Position numbers and translations under genes: made by a program. 64,000 nt of DNA from Flavobacterium sp. H122 (GTDB lineage: Bacteria; Bacteroidota; Bacteroidia; Flavobacteriales; Flavobacteriaceae): NCBI RefSeq assembly GCF_004959765.1, contig NZ_SJZD01000002.1, positions 124,001-188,000 on the forward strand, read 5' to 3'. Under the pieces are notes generated by a model. The model searched no databases, was not told where the DNA came from, and worked only from the letters and a program-made list of their open reading frames with translations. The first letter of the stretch is position 1. The number at the start of each line of letters is the position of its first letter. Positions 7,753-18,968 of the stretch are shown here, one piece after another.

Positions 7753-8898
7753 ATGAAATTCAATACAAAGGCAATACATGGTGGACAACACCATGAAAAA
7801 GTAACTGGAGCAGTAATGCCTCCGGTATTTCAAACATCCACTTTTGCTCAGGTATCTCCAGGGCAGCCGGTTGGCGAATATGAATACAGCCGCGCGGCAA
7901 ATCCTACGCGCCAGGCGTTGGAAGATGCTTTGGCTTCAATAGAAAACGGAGCAAGGGGATTAGCTTTTGCATCAGGTTTGGCAGCAACCGATTGTTTGCT
8001 TCGTCTTTTTAAGGCAGGTGATGAAATCATTGCTATGGATGATTTGTATGGCGGAACGTACCGTTTGTTTACCCGTTTGTATAAGGACAGCGGCATCAAA
8101 TTTCACTTCGTGGATATGAACGATTTGGACGGTTTTCAAAAATTGATTAATGAAAATACAAAGTTGGTTTGGGTTGAAACGCCTACAAATCCACTGATGA
8201 AATTAGCAGATATAGCTGCTATTGCGCAAATCACTAAAAAGCATAATATTTTATTTGCGGTTGATAATACATTTGCGACACCTTATCTTCAAAAGCCATT
8301 GGATTTAGGAGCTGATATCGTAATGCACTCGGCTACTAAATATTTAGGAGGACATAGTGATGTAATTGCTGGAGCATTAGTAATTAAGGATAAAACTCTT
8401 GGTGATGATTTACACTTTAAGCAATTTGCAACAGGGGGTACATTAGGGCCAATGGACAGCTTTTTGGTGTTACGCGGAATCAAAACACTTCACTTGCGTG
8501 TACAACGTCATTGCGAAAACGGTGTAAAAGTGGCTGAGTTTCTTCAGAATCACCCAAAAGTAGAAAAAGTGTATTATCCTGGTTTGGAAAATCATCCGTT
8601 TCATGAAATTGCCAAAAAGCAAATGATTGGTGGTTTTGGGGGTATGGTAACGTTTACTTTCAAATCTGGAACAAAACAAGATGCTGTTAGCTTCCTTGAA
8701 AAATTAAAAGTATTTACTCTTGCGGAATCACTAGGTGGTGTAGAATCATTAGCTAATCATCCTGCTTTAATGACACACGCTTCAATTCCAGAAGATAAAA
8801 GAAAAGAAGTAGGAATCACAGATGATTTGGTTCGTTTAAGTGTAGGTGTGGAAGATGCTGATGATTTAATCGAAGATTTGAAACAAGCATTAGCATAA
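7753..8898 (+). CDS. metB: Cys/Met-metabolism PLP enzyme, cystathionine gamma-synthase-like
   Basis: A 381-residue fold-type I PLP enzyme. K196 in HSATKYLGGHSDV is the predicted Schiff-base lysine. Other family marks are the EYSRAANPTR substrate loop, FASGLAAT and the VDNTFATPYLQ cofactor segment. It probably joins an activated homoserine to cysteine to make cystathionine, or works in the reverse direction as a lyase; the family cannot be subdivided safely by eye. It is followed by a strong bidirectional terminator. Confidence 0.82.
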   Translation: MKFNTKAIHGGQHHEKVTGAVMPPVFQTSTFAQVSPGQPVGEYEYSRAANPTRQALEDALASIENGARGLAFASGLAATDCLLRLFKAGDEIIAMDDLYGGTYRLFTRLYKDSGIKFHFVDMNDLDGFQKLINENTKLVWVETPTNPLMKLADIAAIAQITKKHNILFAVDNTFATPYLQKPLDLGADIVMHSATKYLGGHSDVIAGALVIKDKTLGDDLHFKQFATGGTLGPMDSFLVLRGIKTLHLRVQRHCENGVKVAEFLQNHPKVEKVYYPGLENHPFHEIAKKQMIGGFGGMVTFTFKSGTKQDAVSFLEKLKVFTLAESLGGVESLANHPALMTHASIPEDKRKEVGITDDLVRLSVGVEDADDLIEDLKQALA

Positions 8899-8903
8899 AA
8901 TAA

Positions 8904-8943
8904 AAACCCCCGAACGATTATTCAATTCATTCGGGGGTTTTTT
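8904..8943. terminator. Strong bidirectional intrinsic terminator
   Basis: The stem AAACCCCCGAA (8904-8914) pairs with TTCGGGGGTTT (8930-8940). T-runs follow on the plus side and, through the A-run, on the minus side. It sits between the convergent metB-like gene and the outer-membrane protein gene and can serve both. Confidence 0.85.
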
Positions 8944-8964
8944 CTTGTATCTTTTCTTATTTGA

Positions 8965-9774
8965 TTAATCAAGGTAATAGATATATCCAAAGTTTAACCA
9001 GACATTCCAGTCGTTGGCCTTGTTTTCTTTGTACAAATCAGGATTAGGGTTTAAACCATCTACCCAGTTGTCAAAATAATACTGCCAGCGCAAGTCCACA
9101 ACTAAGTCTGAAAGCGGGCTCAGTTTATATCTTGTGCCGATACTTGAAACAATAGACCAGGTGCTTCCTCTGTCATTTGAAAAACCATGGGGTTTTCCTT
9201 CAGAAGCATCCCAATACTTATAGTAAACGCTGTCTGGATTTAAAAGAGATCCATCGTTAAATGTTGTGTAAACTTCAGGTTTGTAAAAACTGTATTGGCC
9301 ACCTAAACTTACATATGGCGCCCAGCTTCCTGTAGATGCAGTGAAATTTCGGATGCTGAAAGGATAGTATTCCAGCTGCATCCCAATGTTTGTAACAGCA
9401 GTTGAACCCTGCATGCCTCTCAATTGCTGGGCCTCGGTTGAAGTTTTGTCCGGATCTACCCAATGACCAAAATGATTGAGATTTGTCTTGTTGTAAGACA
9501 GCTCTGATCTCACTTTGAAATGATCATTAAAATAAGTTTCCGGTGTGTAACAGTTACAATCAGCACGATATGAGAAATTCATATAATGAACAAGACCGAT
9601 ACCTAAACCGGTATTTCCTTTATTAGTGTCAAAATCGTGACGTTCACCATAGTCTGACTGAAATGCGACAGGACCGGTAATTATACCAACCTCATGTGAA
9701 AATCCTAGCTGTGCAAAAGTAGAATTAGCCTGAGTTACTAAAAAAAGTATTAAAATTCTAAATAGTTTGGGCAT
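8965..9774 (-). CDS. Putative outer-membrane beta-barrel protein
   Basis: From the ATG at 9774 the product is 269 residues and starts with a clear signal peptide (MPKLFRILILFLVTQANSTFAQ). The frame extends 17 residues further upstream, but that would bury the signal. The mature part has alternating aromatic and polar strands (for example SVYYKYWDASEGKP, LRWQYYFDNWV and a C-terminal WLNFGYIYYLD) typical of small Bacteroidota outer-membrane barrels. It resembles the family NCBI names THC0290_0291, recalled from memory. It is divergent from gdhA across a large inverted repeat. Confidence 0.65.
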   Translation of the reverse strand: MPKLFRILILFLVTQANSTFAQLGFSHEVGIITGPVAFQSDYGERHDFDTNKGNTGLGIGLVHYMNFSYRADCNCYTPETYFNDHFKVRSELSYNKTNLNHFGHWVDPDKTSTEAQQLRGMQGSTAVTNIGMQLEYYPFSIRNFTASTGSWAPYVSLGGQYSFYKPEVYTTFNDGSLLNPDSVYYKYWDASEGKPHGFSNDRGSTWSIVSSIGTRYKLSPLSDLVVDLRWQYYFDNWVDGLNPNPDLYKENKANDWNVWLNFGYIYYLD

Positions 9775-9858
9775 AAAATGTTTGTTTAAACCTTTAAACA
9801 ACAAATATATAAAAACATCATTCACTTGGAAAGAAAATATAAAAAAATAAAGTTTTAT

Positions 9859-11314
<1,456 letters not shown>

Positions 11315-11340
11315 TTCCAATACCAAAATATATACTATTT

Positions 11341-11367
11341 AAAAGCACCCGAAACGGGTGCTTTTTT
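11341..11367 (+). terminator. Intrinsic terminator of gdhA
   Basis: AAAAGCACCCG (11341-11351) pairs perfectly with CGGGTGCTTTT (11355-11365), a 3-base loop followed by more T. Confidence 0.9.
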
Positions 11368-11384
11368 ATTTATGTAACAAAAAT

Positions 11385-11413
11385 TTTGAAAACACGTTTT
11401 TAAACTATATTTG
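11385..11413 (+). promoter_or_regulatory. Promoter of the porZ-like gene
   Basis: TTTG (11385-11388), a 17-base spacer and TATATTTG (11406-11413) fit the Bacteroidota consensus. A second TATATTTG (11424-11431) ends two bases before the ATG and would give a leaderless transcript if used. Confidence 0.6.
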
Positions 11414-11433
11414 CTGAAGAAAATATATTTGTC

Positions 11434-13722
11434 ATGAGAAAATTATTGCTTTTTCTTATTTGTTTCTGTTTTGTTAATACCATTGCTCAAAATAATGAGC
11501 AATGGCAAGGCTACTTTTCTTATAACAATGTAAAAGATATTGTAGCAGGTGATGGAAAAATTTTTGTGGCAGCAGATAATAGTTATTTTATAAAGGATAT
11601 TTTGACAAATGAAGTTAGAAAAATAACTACTGTAGAAGGTCTTTCGGGGGATAGTATTACCCGAATGCACTATAGCGCTCAATATAAAAAAATTATTATC
11701 GGACATTCTAATGGATTGATAATTGTTGTGAATGAAACTGATGGCAGTATGTTTTCATTAATGGGGATTGTAGAGAAACCAACGATTCCGATTGATAAAA
11801 AAAGAATTAATCATTTTGAAGAGTTTAACGGGAAAATCTATATTTCAACCAATTATGGAATAACCGTTTTGGATTTAAATACATCACAATTCGGTGATAC
11901 TTATTTTATTGGTCCTAACGGGAGTAGTATCGAAGTTTTTCAAACAGCAGTTTTTAATGATACGATTTATGCAATTACTAACAATTACGGTCTGTTGAAA
12001 GCTAATGTCAGCAACCCTTTTTTGATTGATTATAATCAGTGGACTATGGCTGCCTCAGGCTCATGGAAATTGATAGAAACAACTCCAAATAAAATATATT
12101 TGATTAATATAGAAGGCTCAATATTTGAAATAGATGCCGCAAACAACTTAATTGCTAAGTATTCTTTGCCTCAAAGCCCAAAAGACTTTAAAATTTCAGA
12201 AAACAATTTAATTGTTACAGAAAATAATTACATTCAGATTTTTGATGAGTTTTTAAACAAGACTTTTGAAATTGATAATTCTGTTTTACCGAATTTTATT
12301 TTTTCAACAGCAATTGTTTTGAGTGATCAAATTTATATAGGAACAGAAAATGATGGATTAAAAACCTGTATGAAGTCATCAAATATTGTTTATGAAGATC
12401 TAACTCCTGATGGTCCTGTATTGAATAAAATATTTAAAATTAATAAAACAAATTCTAATTTATGGGCTGTTTATGGAGGATATACTAAGCAATATAACCC
12501 ATATACATATTGTTGCGGCAGACCAAGTGAATATGGAGTAAATAAATTTGATGTAAATAAGAAGTGGAATGTGATTTCTAATCAGGAAATTATGGGAATT
12601 AAAGCTGTAAGTAGTGTGGTTGAAAACCCAATAAATGAAAATGAAGTATACTTTGGTTCCTTTTTTTCAGGGTTGTTAAAAATGGAGAATGACTTACCTC
12701 AAGTTTTATACAATCAAACAAATAGCACACTGGATGACGATCTGATTCCAAACGTAACACTTGTAAATTCGTTGAATTTTGATTACGAGGGTAATTTATG
12801 GTTAACAAATAGCAGGGTAAACAATGCTGTAAATGTTTATAAAAAAAATGGGGAATGGGCCAGTTATTCTTTACAAAATATAACGAATAGACCTTCGGAC
12901 GATAGTTATTCTTCATTAGTTGTAGATAGAAATGGAACAAAATGGATTGGTTCCTACAGGAATGGAGTCATAGCATTCAATGAAAAGCTGAATAAATTTA
13001 TCGTTATTAATTCTAACCTGGATGGAGGCGGCTTGCCAGACAATGATGTAAGAAGTTTAGTAATAGATAATAATAATCAACTTTGGATTGGTACTTTTTC
13101 CGGGTTAAGGGTTTTGCCCAATATTAATAGTTTTTTAAATGAAACTAAGTTAAAAACAAAACCTATAATTATACTTCAGGATAATGTTGCGCAAGAACTC
13201 TTCTATAGATTTAATGTACTTGATATAGCTTTGGATGGTTCAAATTATAAATGGGTATCCGCTGAAAACTCCGGGGTATATTTAGTGTCTCCTGACGGTC
13301 AGAAAACAATTCATCATTTTACAAAAGACAATTCTCCATTACCAAGCGATAATGTATTGGATATAGATATTGATAACAAGACTGGTGAGGTTTTCTTCGC
13401 TACTGATAAAGGATTGGTTTCATTTAAAGGGGTGAGTACAGCAGGAACTTCTGATTATTCAAATACATACGTATACCCTAATCCATATAGGCCTGAACAT
13501 AATAATGGAGTTAAAATTACAGGGTTGAAAGATAAAAGTAATGTAAAAATAACCGATATAGAAGGAAATTTGGTTTTTGAAACCATTTCTGAAGGAGGCA
13601 CAGTCGAATGGGATACAAGATCATTTAATAAAAAATTAGTGTCTTCCGGTGTTTATATGGTAATGATTTCGGATGAAGAAGGGTTGGATACGGGAGTAAA
13701 AAAAATTATGATTATTAGATAA
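11434..13722 (+). CDS. porZ: PorZ-like type IX secretion system beta-propeller protein
   Basis: A 762-residue secreted protein with signal peptide MRKLLLFLICFCFVNTIAQ. It carries many propeller blades of the two-component-regulator type (DRNGTKWIGSYRNGVIAF, DNNNQLWIGTFSGLRVL). The C-terminal domain starts with YVYPNPYRP and resembles a type IX sorting/carboxy domain (VYMVMISDEEGLDTG). The N-terminus (WQGYFSYNNVKDIVAG, TTVEGLSGDSITRMHYS) and location next to recO are as in Bacteroidota porZ genes. PorZ acts at the cell surface in delivering anionic LPS to the sortase complex in Porphyromonas gingivalis; its role here is inferred. Confidence 0.8.
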   Translation: MRKLLLFLICFCFVNTIAQNNEQWQGYFSYNNVKDIVAGDGKIFVAADNSYFIKDILTNEVRKITTVEGLSGDSITRMHYSAQYKKIIIGHSNGLIIVVNETDGSMFSLMGIVEKPTIPIDKKRINHFEEFNGKIYISTNYGITVLDLNTSQFGDTYFIGPNGSSIEVFQTAVFNDTIYAITNNYGLLKANVSNPFLIDYNQWTMAASGSWKLIETTPNKIYLINIEGSIFEIDAANNLIAKYSLPQSPKDFKISENNLIVTENNYIQIFDEFLNKTFEIDNSVLPNFIFSTAIVLSDQIYIGTENDGLKTCMKSSNIVYEDLTPDGPVLNKIFKINKTNSNLWAVYGGYTKQYNPYTYCCGRPSEYGVNKFDVNKKWNVISNQEIMGIKAVSSVVENPINENEVYFGSFFSGLLKMENDLPQVLYNQTNSTLDDDLIPNVTLVNSLNFDYEGNLWLTNSRVNNAVNVYKKNGEWASYSLQNITNRPSDDSYSSLVVDRNGTKWIGSYRNGVIAFNEKLNKFIVINSNLDGGGLPDNDVRSLVIDNNNQLWIGTFSGLRVLPNINSFLNETKLKTKPIIILQDNVAQELFYRFNVLDIALDGSNYKWVSAENSGVYLVSPDGQKTIHHFTKDNSPLPSDNVLDIDIDNKTGEVFFATDKGLVSFKGVSTAGTSDYSNTYVYPNPYRPEHNNGVKITGLKDKSNVKITDIEGNLVFETISEGGTVEWDTRSFNKKLVSSGVYMVMISDEEGLDTGVKKIMIIR

Positions 13723-13727
13723 GAGTT

Positions 13728-14726
13728 TTGGAAAATAATAATAGTTTTAATTTTTTGCGTTTTATAATGGCCAATATTATTATGTTGGCACATTTATCCG
13801 AATTATCAGAGTCTGAAGAATTGGCTTTTTTATTAAGCTTCTGCAAATCTTCTTTAGGAGTTAGTGGTTTTTTTATTATCAGTGGTTTTCTAGTTGCTAA
13901 GAGTTATTCGAAATCGAATGATTTAAAAAAATATTTCATTAAGAGGACCAAAAGAATTTTTCCGGCATACATATTTGTTTTAATGTTTTTTGTTCTGGTT
14001 CTTTCTTTTTTCTCCGTTTTAGGTTTTACGGATTTCTTCCTGAATATCGAAACATATAAATATATTTTTTGGAATCTGCTTTTTTTAAACTTCATGCAGC
14101 CATGTTTACCAGGGGTTTTTGTGGATAACTTTAATTGTGCTGTGAACGGGTCATTATGGACCATGAAAATTGAAGAAGGTTTTTATATTGTACTTCCTTT
14201 GATTTTTTATTTAATGTATAAATTAAGGAAAAAAAATGCTGTTTTGGTATTTATATACATCATGTCGGTTTTATATACTTATGTAATGCTGGATGTATAT
14301 AATAAGCCTTTGCTGGCAAAACAACTTCCGGGTAAATTGGCTTATTTTGTTGTTGGTATTTTTATTTATTTGAATTTTAATAAGTTTATTATTAAAAAAT
14401 GGCTCTATTTAGTTCTTGCTTTAATTGTAATGATGCTTGAAATATCTTTTGTGTCTGTAAACGTGTTTTTTCCTTTGGTTTTTGGTACAATAATACTTTT
14501 TTTAGCGTATAGTGTTCCTTTTTTGAATAACTTCAGTAAAAAATCAGATTATACATATGGTATCTATTTATTTCATTATCCAATAATTCAAATTTTTGCT
14601 TATTTGAAATTATTTGATAAAATCAACCCTTTCGTTTCATCTGTAAGTATTATAATCTTGGTTTATTTTTTTGCGTACATTTCATGGCATTTAATTGAGA
14701 AGCGTTTTTTAAACCGTACTAATTAA
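13728..14726 (+). CDS. Acyltransferase 3 family membrane protein
   Basis: A 332-residue protein with about ten hydrophobic helices. The N-terminal FNFLRFIMANIIMLAHLSEL holds the conserved His of acyltransferase-3 (OafA/NolL type) enzymes, and FFIISGFLV follows as in the family. Translation apparently starts at TTG 13728: an in-frame TAG lies just upstream and there is no earlier ATG. Such enzymes O-acylate surface glycans. It follows porZ by 5 bases and precedes recO by 7, so the three probably share a transcript. Confidence 0.78.
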   Translation: MENNNSFNFLRFIMANIIMLAHLSELSESEELAFLLSFCKSSLGVSGFFIISGFLVAKSYSKSNDLKKYFIKRTKRIFPAYIFVLMFFVLVLSFFSVLGFTDFFLNIETYKYIFWNLLFLNFMQPCLPGVFVDNFNCAVNGSLWTMKIEEGFYIVLPLIFYLMYKLRKKNAVLVFIYIMSVLYTYVMLDVYNKPLLAKQLPGKLAYFVVGIFIYLNFNKFIIKKWLYLVLALIVMMLEISFVSVNVFFPLVFGTIILFLAYSVPFLNNFSKKSDYTYGIYLFHYPIIQIFAYLKLFDKINPFVSSVSIIILVYFFAYISWHLIEKRFLNRTN

Positions 14727-14733
14727 TTACCGG

Positions 14734-15447
14734 ATGCTGGTCAAAACCAAAGCTATTGTCCTTAGTGCTCTGAAATATCAGGAAAAATCTTTGATAGTAA
14801 AATGTTTTACCCAGTCGGAAGGTTTAAAAAGTTATTTTGTACCTAGCGCTTTTTCAACTAAAAAATCGAGTCAGCGAATTGCTTATTTTCAGCCGTTAAA
14901 TATTCTTGAAATTGAAGCCAATCATAAAAATAAAGGCTCGTTAGAACATTTTAAAGAAGTAAAGATTTCTGTGCCTTATCAAACATTAAACCTTGAAATT
15001 GTTAAAAGCACCATCGTTATTTTTCTTTCAGAAGTGCTGCATCATGCTATAAAAGAAGAAGAAAAAAATGAGCCGCTTTTCACGTTTTTGGAAACGGCCT
15101 TAATTTGGCTGGATACACACGATGAAATCGCTAATTTTCACATCATTTTACTGCTTGAAATCACAAAATTTTTAGGTTTTTATCCTGACGATTCCGAAAT
15201 GGATTTGCCTTTTTTTGACATAGTTGAAGGTCATTTTGCGCTTCATCAATCCATGAACTGTATTAACATGCAGGAAACGCTTTTGTTTAAAAAATTATTG
15301 GAGTTAAAATTTGACAGTTCACAAAAGTTTTTTACAGCTTCAGAACGTCAAACATTGCTTAAAATCCTTTTAGATTACTATGTAATTCACTTGGTTGGAT
15401 TCAAAAGACCAAAGTCGCTTGAAGTTTTAAAAGAGGTTTTCTCATAA
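14734..15447 (+). CDS. recO: DNA repair protein RecO
   Basis: A 237-residue protein with the RecO N-terminal OB-fold segment (KTKAIVLSALKYQEKSLIVKC). The helical C-terminal part lacks the four-Cys zinc cluster seen in many other RecO proteins. RecO loads RecA with RecR in the RecFOR pathway. The position behind porZ is typical of Flavobacteriia and supports both calls. Confidence 0.87.
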   Translation: MLVKTKAIVLSALKYQEKSLIVKCFTQSEGLKSYFVPSAFSTKKSSQRIAYFQPLNILEIEANHKNKGSLEHFKEVKISVPYQTLNLEIVKSTIVIFLSEVLHHAIKEEEKNEPLFTFLETALIWLDTHDEIANFHIILLLEITKFLGFYPDDSEMDLPFFDIVEGHFALHQSMNCINMQETLLFKKLLELKFDSSQKFFTASERQTLLKILLDYYVIHLVGFKRPKSLEVLKEVFS

Positions 15448-15504
15448 TATTTGGTTTTCTTTTAGAATACGCCTAGAATTTTAACCATTTTTTACCTTTC
15501 TTTC

Positions 15505-15536
15505 TTTGGCTATTGCCTTATAAATCACTACTTTCG
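15505..15536 (+). promoter_or_regulatory. Promoter of ileS
   Basis: TTTG (15505-15508), a 20-base spacer and TACTTTCG (15529-15536; one mismatch to TAnnTTTG) lie 32 bases before the ileS start codon. Confidence 0.6.
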
Positions 15537-15567
15537 CGGATTGATTTTATAAAACGACTCTAATAAT

Positions 15568-18500
15568 ATGAATTTCAACGAATACAAAGGACTTGACTTG
15601 CCTACAGTAGCATCTGAAGTGCTTGATTTTTGGAAAAAAAACAATGTCTTTGAACAATCTGTAACTTCTCGTGAAGGAGCTGCGCCGTATGTATTTTTTG
15701 AAGGACCTCCTTCAGCAAATGGATTACCGGGTATTCACCACGTGATGGCGCGAGCGATTAAAGATATTTTTTGTCGTTATAAAACTCAAAAAGGTTTTCA
15801 GGTAAAGCGTAAAGCAGGTTGGGATACGCACGGATTGCCTGTGGAATTAGGTACCGAAAAAGAATTAGGCATCACCAAAGAAGATATCGGGAAAACTATT
15901 TCCGTAACCGAATACAACGAAGCATGTAAGCGTACTGTTATGCGTTATACAGACGTATGGAATGACCTTACCGAAAAAATGGGGTATTGGGTAGATATGG
16001 AGGATCCGTATGTGACGTACAAATCTAAATACATGGAATCGGTTTGGTGGTTACTAAAACAGATTTATGACAAAGATTTATTGTATAAAGGATATACGAT
16101 ACAGCCATATTCGCCTAAAGCAGGAACCGGTTTATCATCACATGAGGTGAATCAGCCGGGTTCATACCGTGATGTGACGGATACGACAATCGTAGCCCAG
16201 TTTAAAGCCATCGAAAGTTCATTGCCTGATTTCTTAAAAGGTTTCGGAACGATCCATTTTATGGCTTGGACAACCACACCTTGGACGTTACCAAGTAATA
16301 CCGCATTAACAGTTGGTCCAAAAATCGATTACGCATTGGTGAAAACCTTCAATCAATACACGTTTGAACCAATTAATGTGATTTTGGCAGAAAACCTGAT
16401 CGGAAAACAGTTTGGGAGCAAATATTTCTTAGCTGAAACCGAAGAAGATTTCACTAATTATAAATCCGAAGATAAAAAGATACCGTATAGTATAGTAAAG
16501 GTAAGTAAAGGTGCCGATTTAGTAGGTATCAAATACGAACAATTATTGCCTTGGGCATTGCCATATCAAAATCCTGAGAATGCTTTCAGAGTAATTTCTG
16601 GTGATTTTGTTACTACCGAAGACGGTACGGGTATTGTTCACACAGCACCAACTTTTGGGGCTGATGATGCGAAAGTAGCTAAAGAAGCTACTCCAGAAGT
16701 GCCACCAATGTTAGTATTGGACGAAAACGGGAACCCAGTTCCTTTGGTTGATTTACAAGGAAAATTTGTAACACAATTAGGTGATTTTGGTGGGAAGTAC
16801 GTTAAAAACGAATACTATAATGATGGCGAAGCGCCTGAAAAATCAGTAGATGTTGAAATCGCTATTCAGTTAAAAGAAGAAAACAAAGCCTTCAAGGTTG
16901 AAAAATATGTTCACAGTTATCCTCATTGTTGGAGAACTGACAAACCAATTTTATACTATCCATTAGATTCTTGGTTCATCAAAGTAACTGAGGTTAAGGA
17001 TAGAATGTTCGATTTAAACGAAACGATCAATTGGAAGCCAAAAGCAACTGGTGAAGGACGTTTCGGTAATTGGTTAAAAAACGCAAATGACTGGAACTTA
17101 TCTCGTTCACGTTATTGGGGTATTCCATTGCCGTTATGGAGAAATGATGAAGGAACAGAAACACTTTGTGTAGGCTCAGTAGAAGAATTATACAACGAAA
17201 TCGAAAAAGCTGTTACAGCTGGTTTCATGATCGAAAATCCATATAAAGGATTCGTGATTGGTAATATGGAAGAAGCTAACTATGACTTGGTTGATTTACA
17301 TAAAAACATAGTAGATAACATCGTTTTAGTGTCACCTTCAGGAAAGCCAATGAAACGTGAAAGCGATTTGATTGACGTTTGGTTCGATTCAGGAGCAATG
17401 CCGTATGCACAATGGCATTACCCTTTCGAAAACAGAGAGTTAATAGATCAGAATAAAGCATTCCCTGCTGATTTCATTGCAGAAGGAGTAGATCAAACTC
17501 GCGGTTGGTTCTATACGTTGCATGCTATCGGAACTTTGGTTTTCGATAAAATAGCGTATAAAAATGTGGTGTCAAACGGATTGGTATTAGATAAAAACGG
17601 ACAAAAAATGTCGAAACGTTTGGGTAATGCTGTAGATCCTTTTGAAACATTGAAAGAATACGGACCCGATGCGACGCGTTGGTACATGATTTCAAACGCA
17701 AACCCTTGGGATAATTTGAAGTTTGATATCGAAGGAGTAGCTGAGGTTCGTCGTAAATTCTTTGGAACTTTATATAATACCTATTCGTTCTTTGCGTTGT
17801 ATGCAAACATTGACGGATTTAAATATGCTGAAGCAGAAGTGCCTTTAGCAGAAAGACCTGAAATCGACCGTTGGATTCTATCAGAATTACATACATTAAT
17901 CCAATTGGTTGATGAAGCCTATGCAGATTACGAACCAACAAAAGCAGCTCGTGCCATTTCTGATTTCGTTCAGGAAAACTTGAGTAACTGGTACGTTCGT
18001 TTGTGTAGAAGAAGATTCTGGAAAGGTGAGTACGGAACTGATAAAATTGCAGCATATCAAACGCTTTACACGTGCTTGATGACGGTTGCAAAACTATCGG
18101 CACCAATCGCTCCGTTTTTTATGGACAGACTTTATAAGGACTTAAATGAGGCTGCAAATGCCGAAAAATATGATAGTGTGCACTTAGCTGAGTTTCCAAA
18201 ATTTGTTGAAAATTTTGTTGATAAATCACTGGAAAGCAAAATGTTGAAGGCGCAAACGGTTTCGTCATTGGTGTTGTCACTTCGTAAAAAGGAAATGATA
18301 AAAGTACGTCAGCCACTGCAAAAGGTAATGATTCCGGTACTTGACGAGGTACAGCGTGCTGAAATCGAGGCGGTCTCCGACCTTATAAAAGCGGAAGTAA
18401 ACGTAAAAGAAATACAGCTTTTAGACGATGCTTCGGGCATATTAGTAAAGCAGATTAAGCCTAATTTTAAAGCTTTAGGGCCAAGATTTGGGAAGGATAT

Positions 18501-18963
18501 GGGGTTGATTTCCAAAGAAATACAGGGTTTCACGCAGGAACAGATTGCAGAAATCGAGAGAAATGGTAAGATTTCTATTGTTATTTCAGGAAATAGTGTT
18601 AATTTAACATCTCAAGATGTGGAAATTTCTTCACAGGATATTGAAGGTTGGCTGGTAGCTAATTCAAACGGTATAACAGTAGCATTGGACATAACGATTT
18701 CCGATGAATTGAGAAAAGAAGGTATCGCTAGGGAATTAGTTAATCGAATCCAAAATATTCGTAAAGATTCAGGTTTTGAAGTGACGGATAAGATTAAAGT
18801 AACCATGCAGCATGATGGGGAAATTCAATCAGCTGTTGAAGCTAATCTGGATTACATTAAATCAGAAACCTTAACGGAAGAACTGGCTTTCACAGCAAGT
18901 ATCGAAAATGGTACGGAAATTGAGTTTGATGAACTAAAAACTAAAATATTAATTTCAAAATAG
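15568..18963 (+). CDS. ileS: Isoleucyl-tRNA synthetase
   Basis: An 1131-residue class I synthetase. The HIGH-region reads GLPGIHH, the KMSKS-region KMSKR. The CP1 editing domain (WTTTPWTLPSNTAL) and the anticodon-binding region (NWYVRLCRRRFW) are recognisable. Length and GIHH/KMSKR motifs place it in the longer, eukaryote-like clade of bacterial IleS, some members of which are naturally less sensitive to mupirocin; sensitivity here is unknown. It heads an ileS-dksA-like-lspA run. Confidence 0.96.
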   Translation: MNFNEYKGLDLPTVASEVLDFWKKNNVFEQSVTSREGAAPYVFFEGPPSANGLPGIHHVMARAIKDIFCRYKTQKGFQVKRKAGWDTHGLPVELGTEKELGITKEDIGKTISVTEYNEACKRTVMRYTDVWNDLTEKMGYWVDMEDPYVTYKSKYMESVWWLLKQIYDKDLLYKGYTIQPYSPKAGTGLSSHEVNQPGSYRDVTDTTIVAQFKAIESSLPDFLKGFGTIHFMAWTTTPWTLPSNTALTVGPKIDYALVKTFNQYTFEPINVILAENLIGKQFGSKYFLAETEEDFTNYKSEDKKIPYSIVKVSKGADLVGIKYEQLLPWALPYQNPENAFRVISGDFVTTEDGTGIVHTAPTFGADDAKVAKEATPEVPPMLVLDENGNPVPLVDLQGKFVTQLGDFGGKYVKNEYYNDGEAPEKSVDVEIAIQLKEENKAFKVEKYVHSYPHCWRTDKPILYYPLDSWFIKVTEVKDRMFDLNETINWKPKATGEGRFGNWLKNANDWNLSRSRYWGIPLPLWRNDEGTETLCVGSVEELYNEIEKAVTAGFMIENPYKGFVIGNMEEANYDLVDLHKNIVDNIVLVSPSGKPMKRESDLIDVWFDSGAMPYAQWHYPFENRELIDQNKAFPADFIAEGVDQTRGWFYTLHAIGTLVFDKIAYKNVVSNGLVLDKNGQKMSKRLGNAVDPFETLKEYGPDATRWYMISNANPWDNLKFDIEGVAEVRRKFFGTLYNTYSFFALYANIDGFKYAEAEVPLAERPEIDRWILSELHTLIQLVDEAYADYEPTKAARAISDFVQENLSNWYVRLCRRRFWKGEYGTDKIAAYQTLYTCLMTVAKLSAPIAPFFMDRLYKDLNEAANAEKYDSVHLAEFPKFVENFVDKSLESKMLKAQTVSSLVLSLRKKEMIKVRQPLQKVMIPVLDEVQRAEIEAVSDLIKAEVNVKEIQLLDDASGILVKQIKPNFKALGPRFGKDMGLISKEIQGFTQEQIAEIERNGKISIVISGNSVNLTSQDVEISSQDIEGWLVANSNGITVALDITISDELRKEGIARELVNRIQNIRKDSGFEVTDKIKVTMQHDGEIQSAVEANLDYIKSETLTEELAFTASIENGTEIEFDELKTKILISK

Positions 18964-18968
18964 AAATT

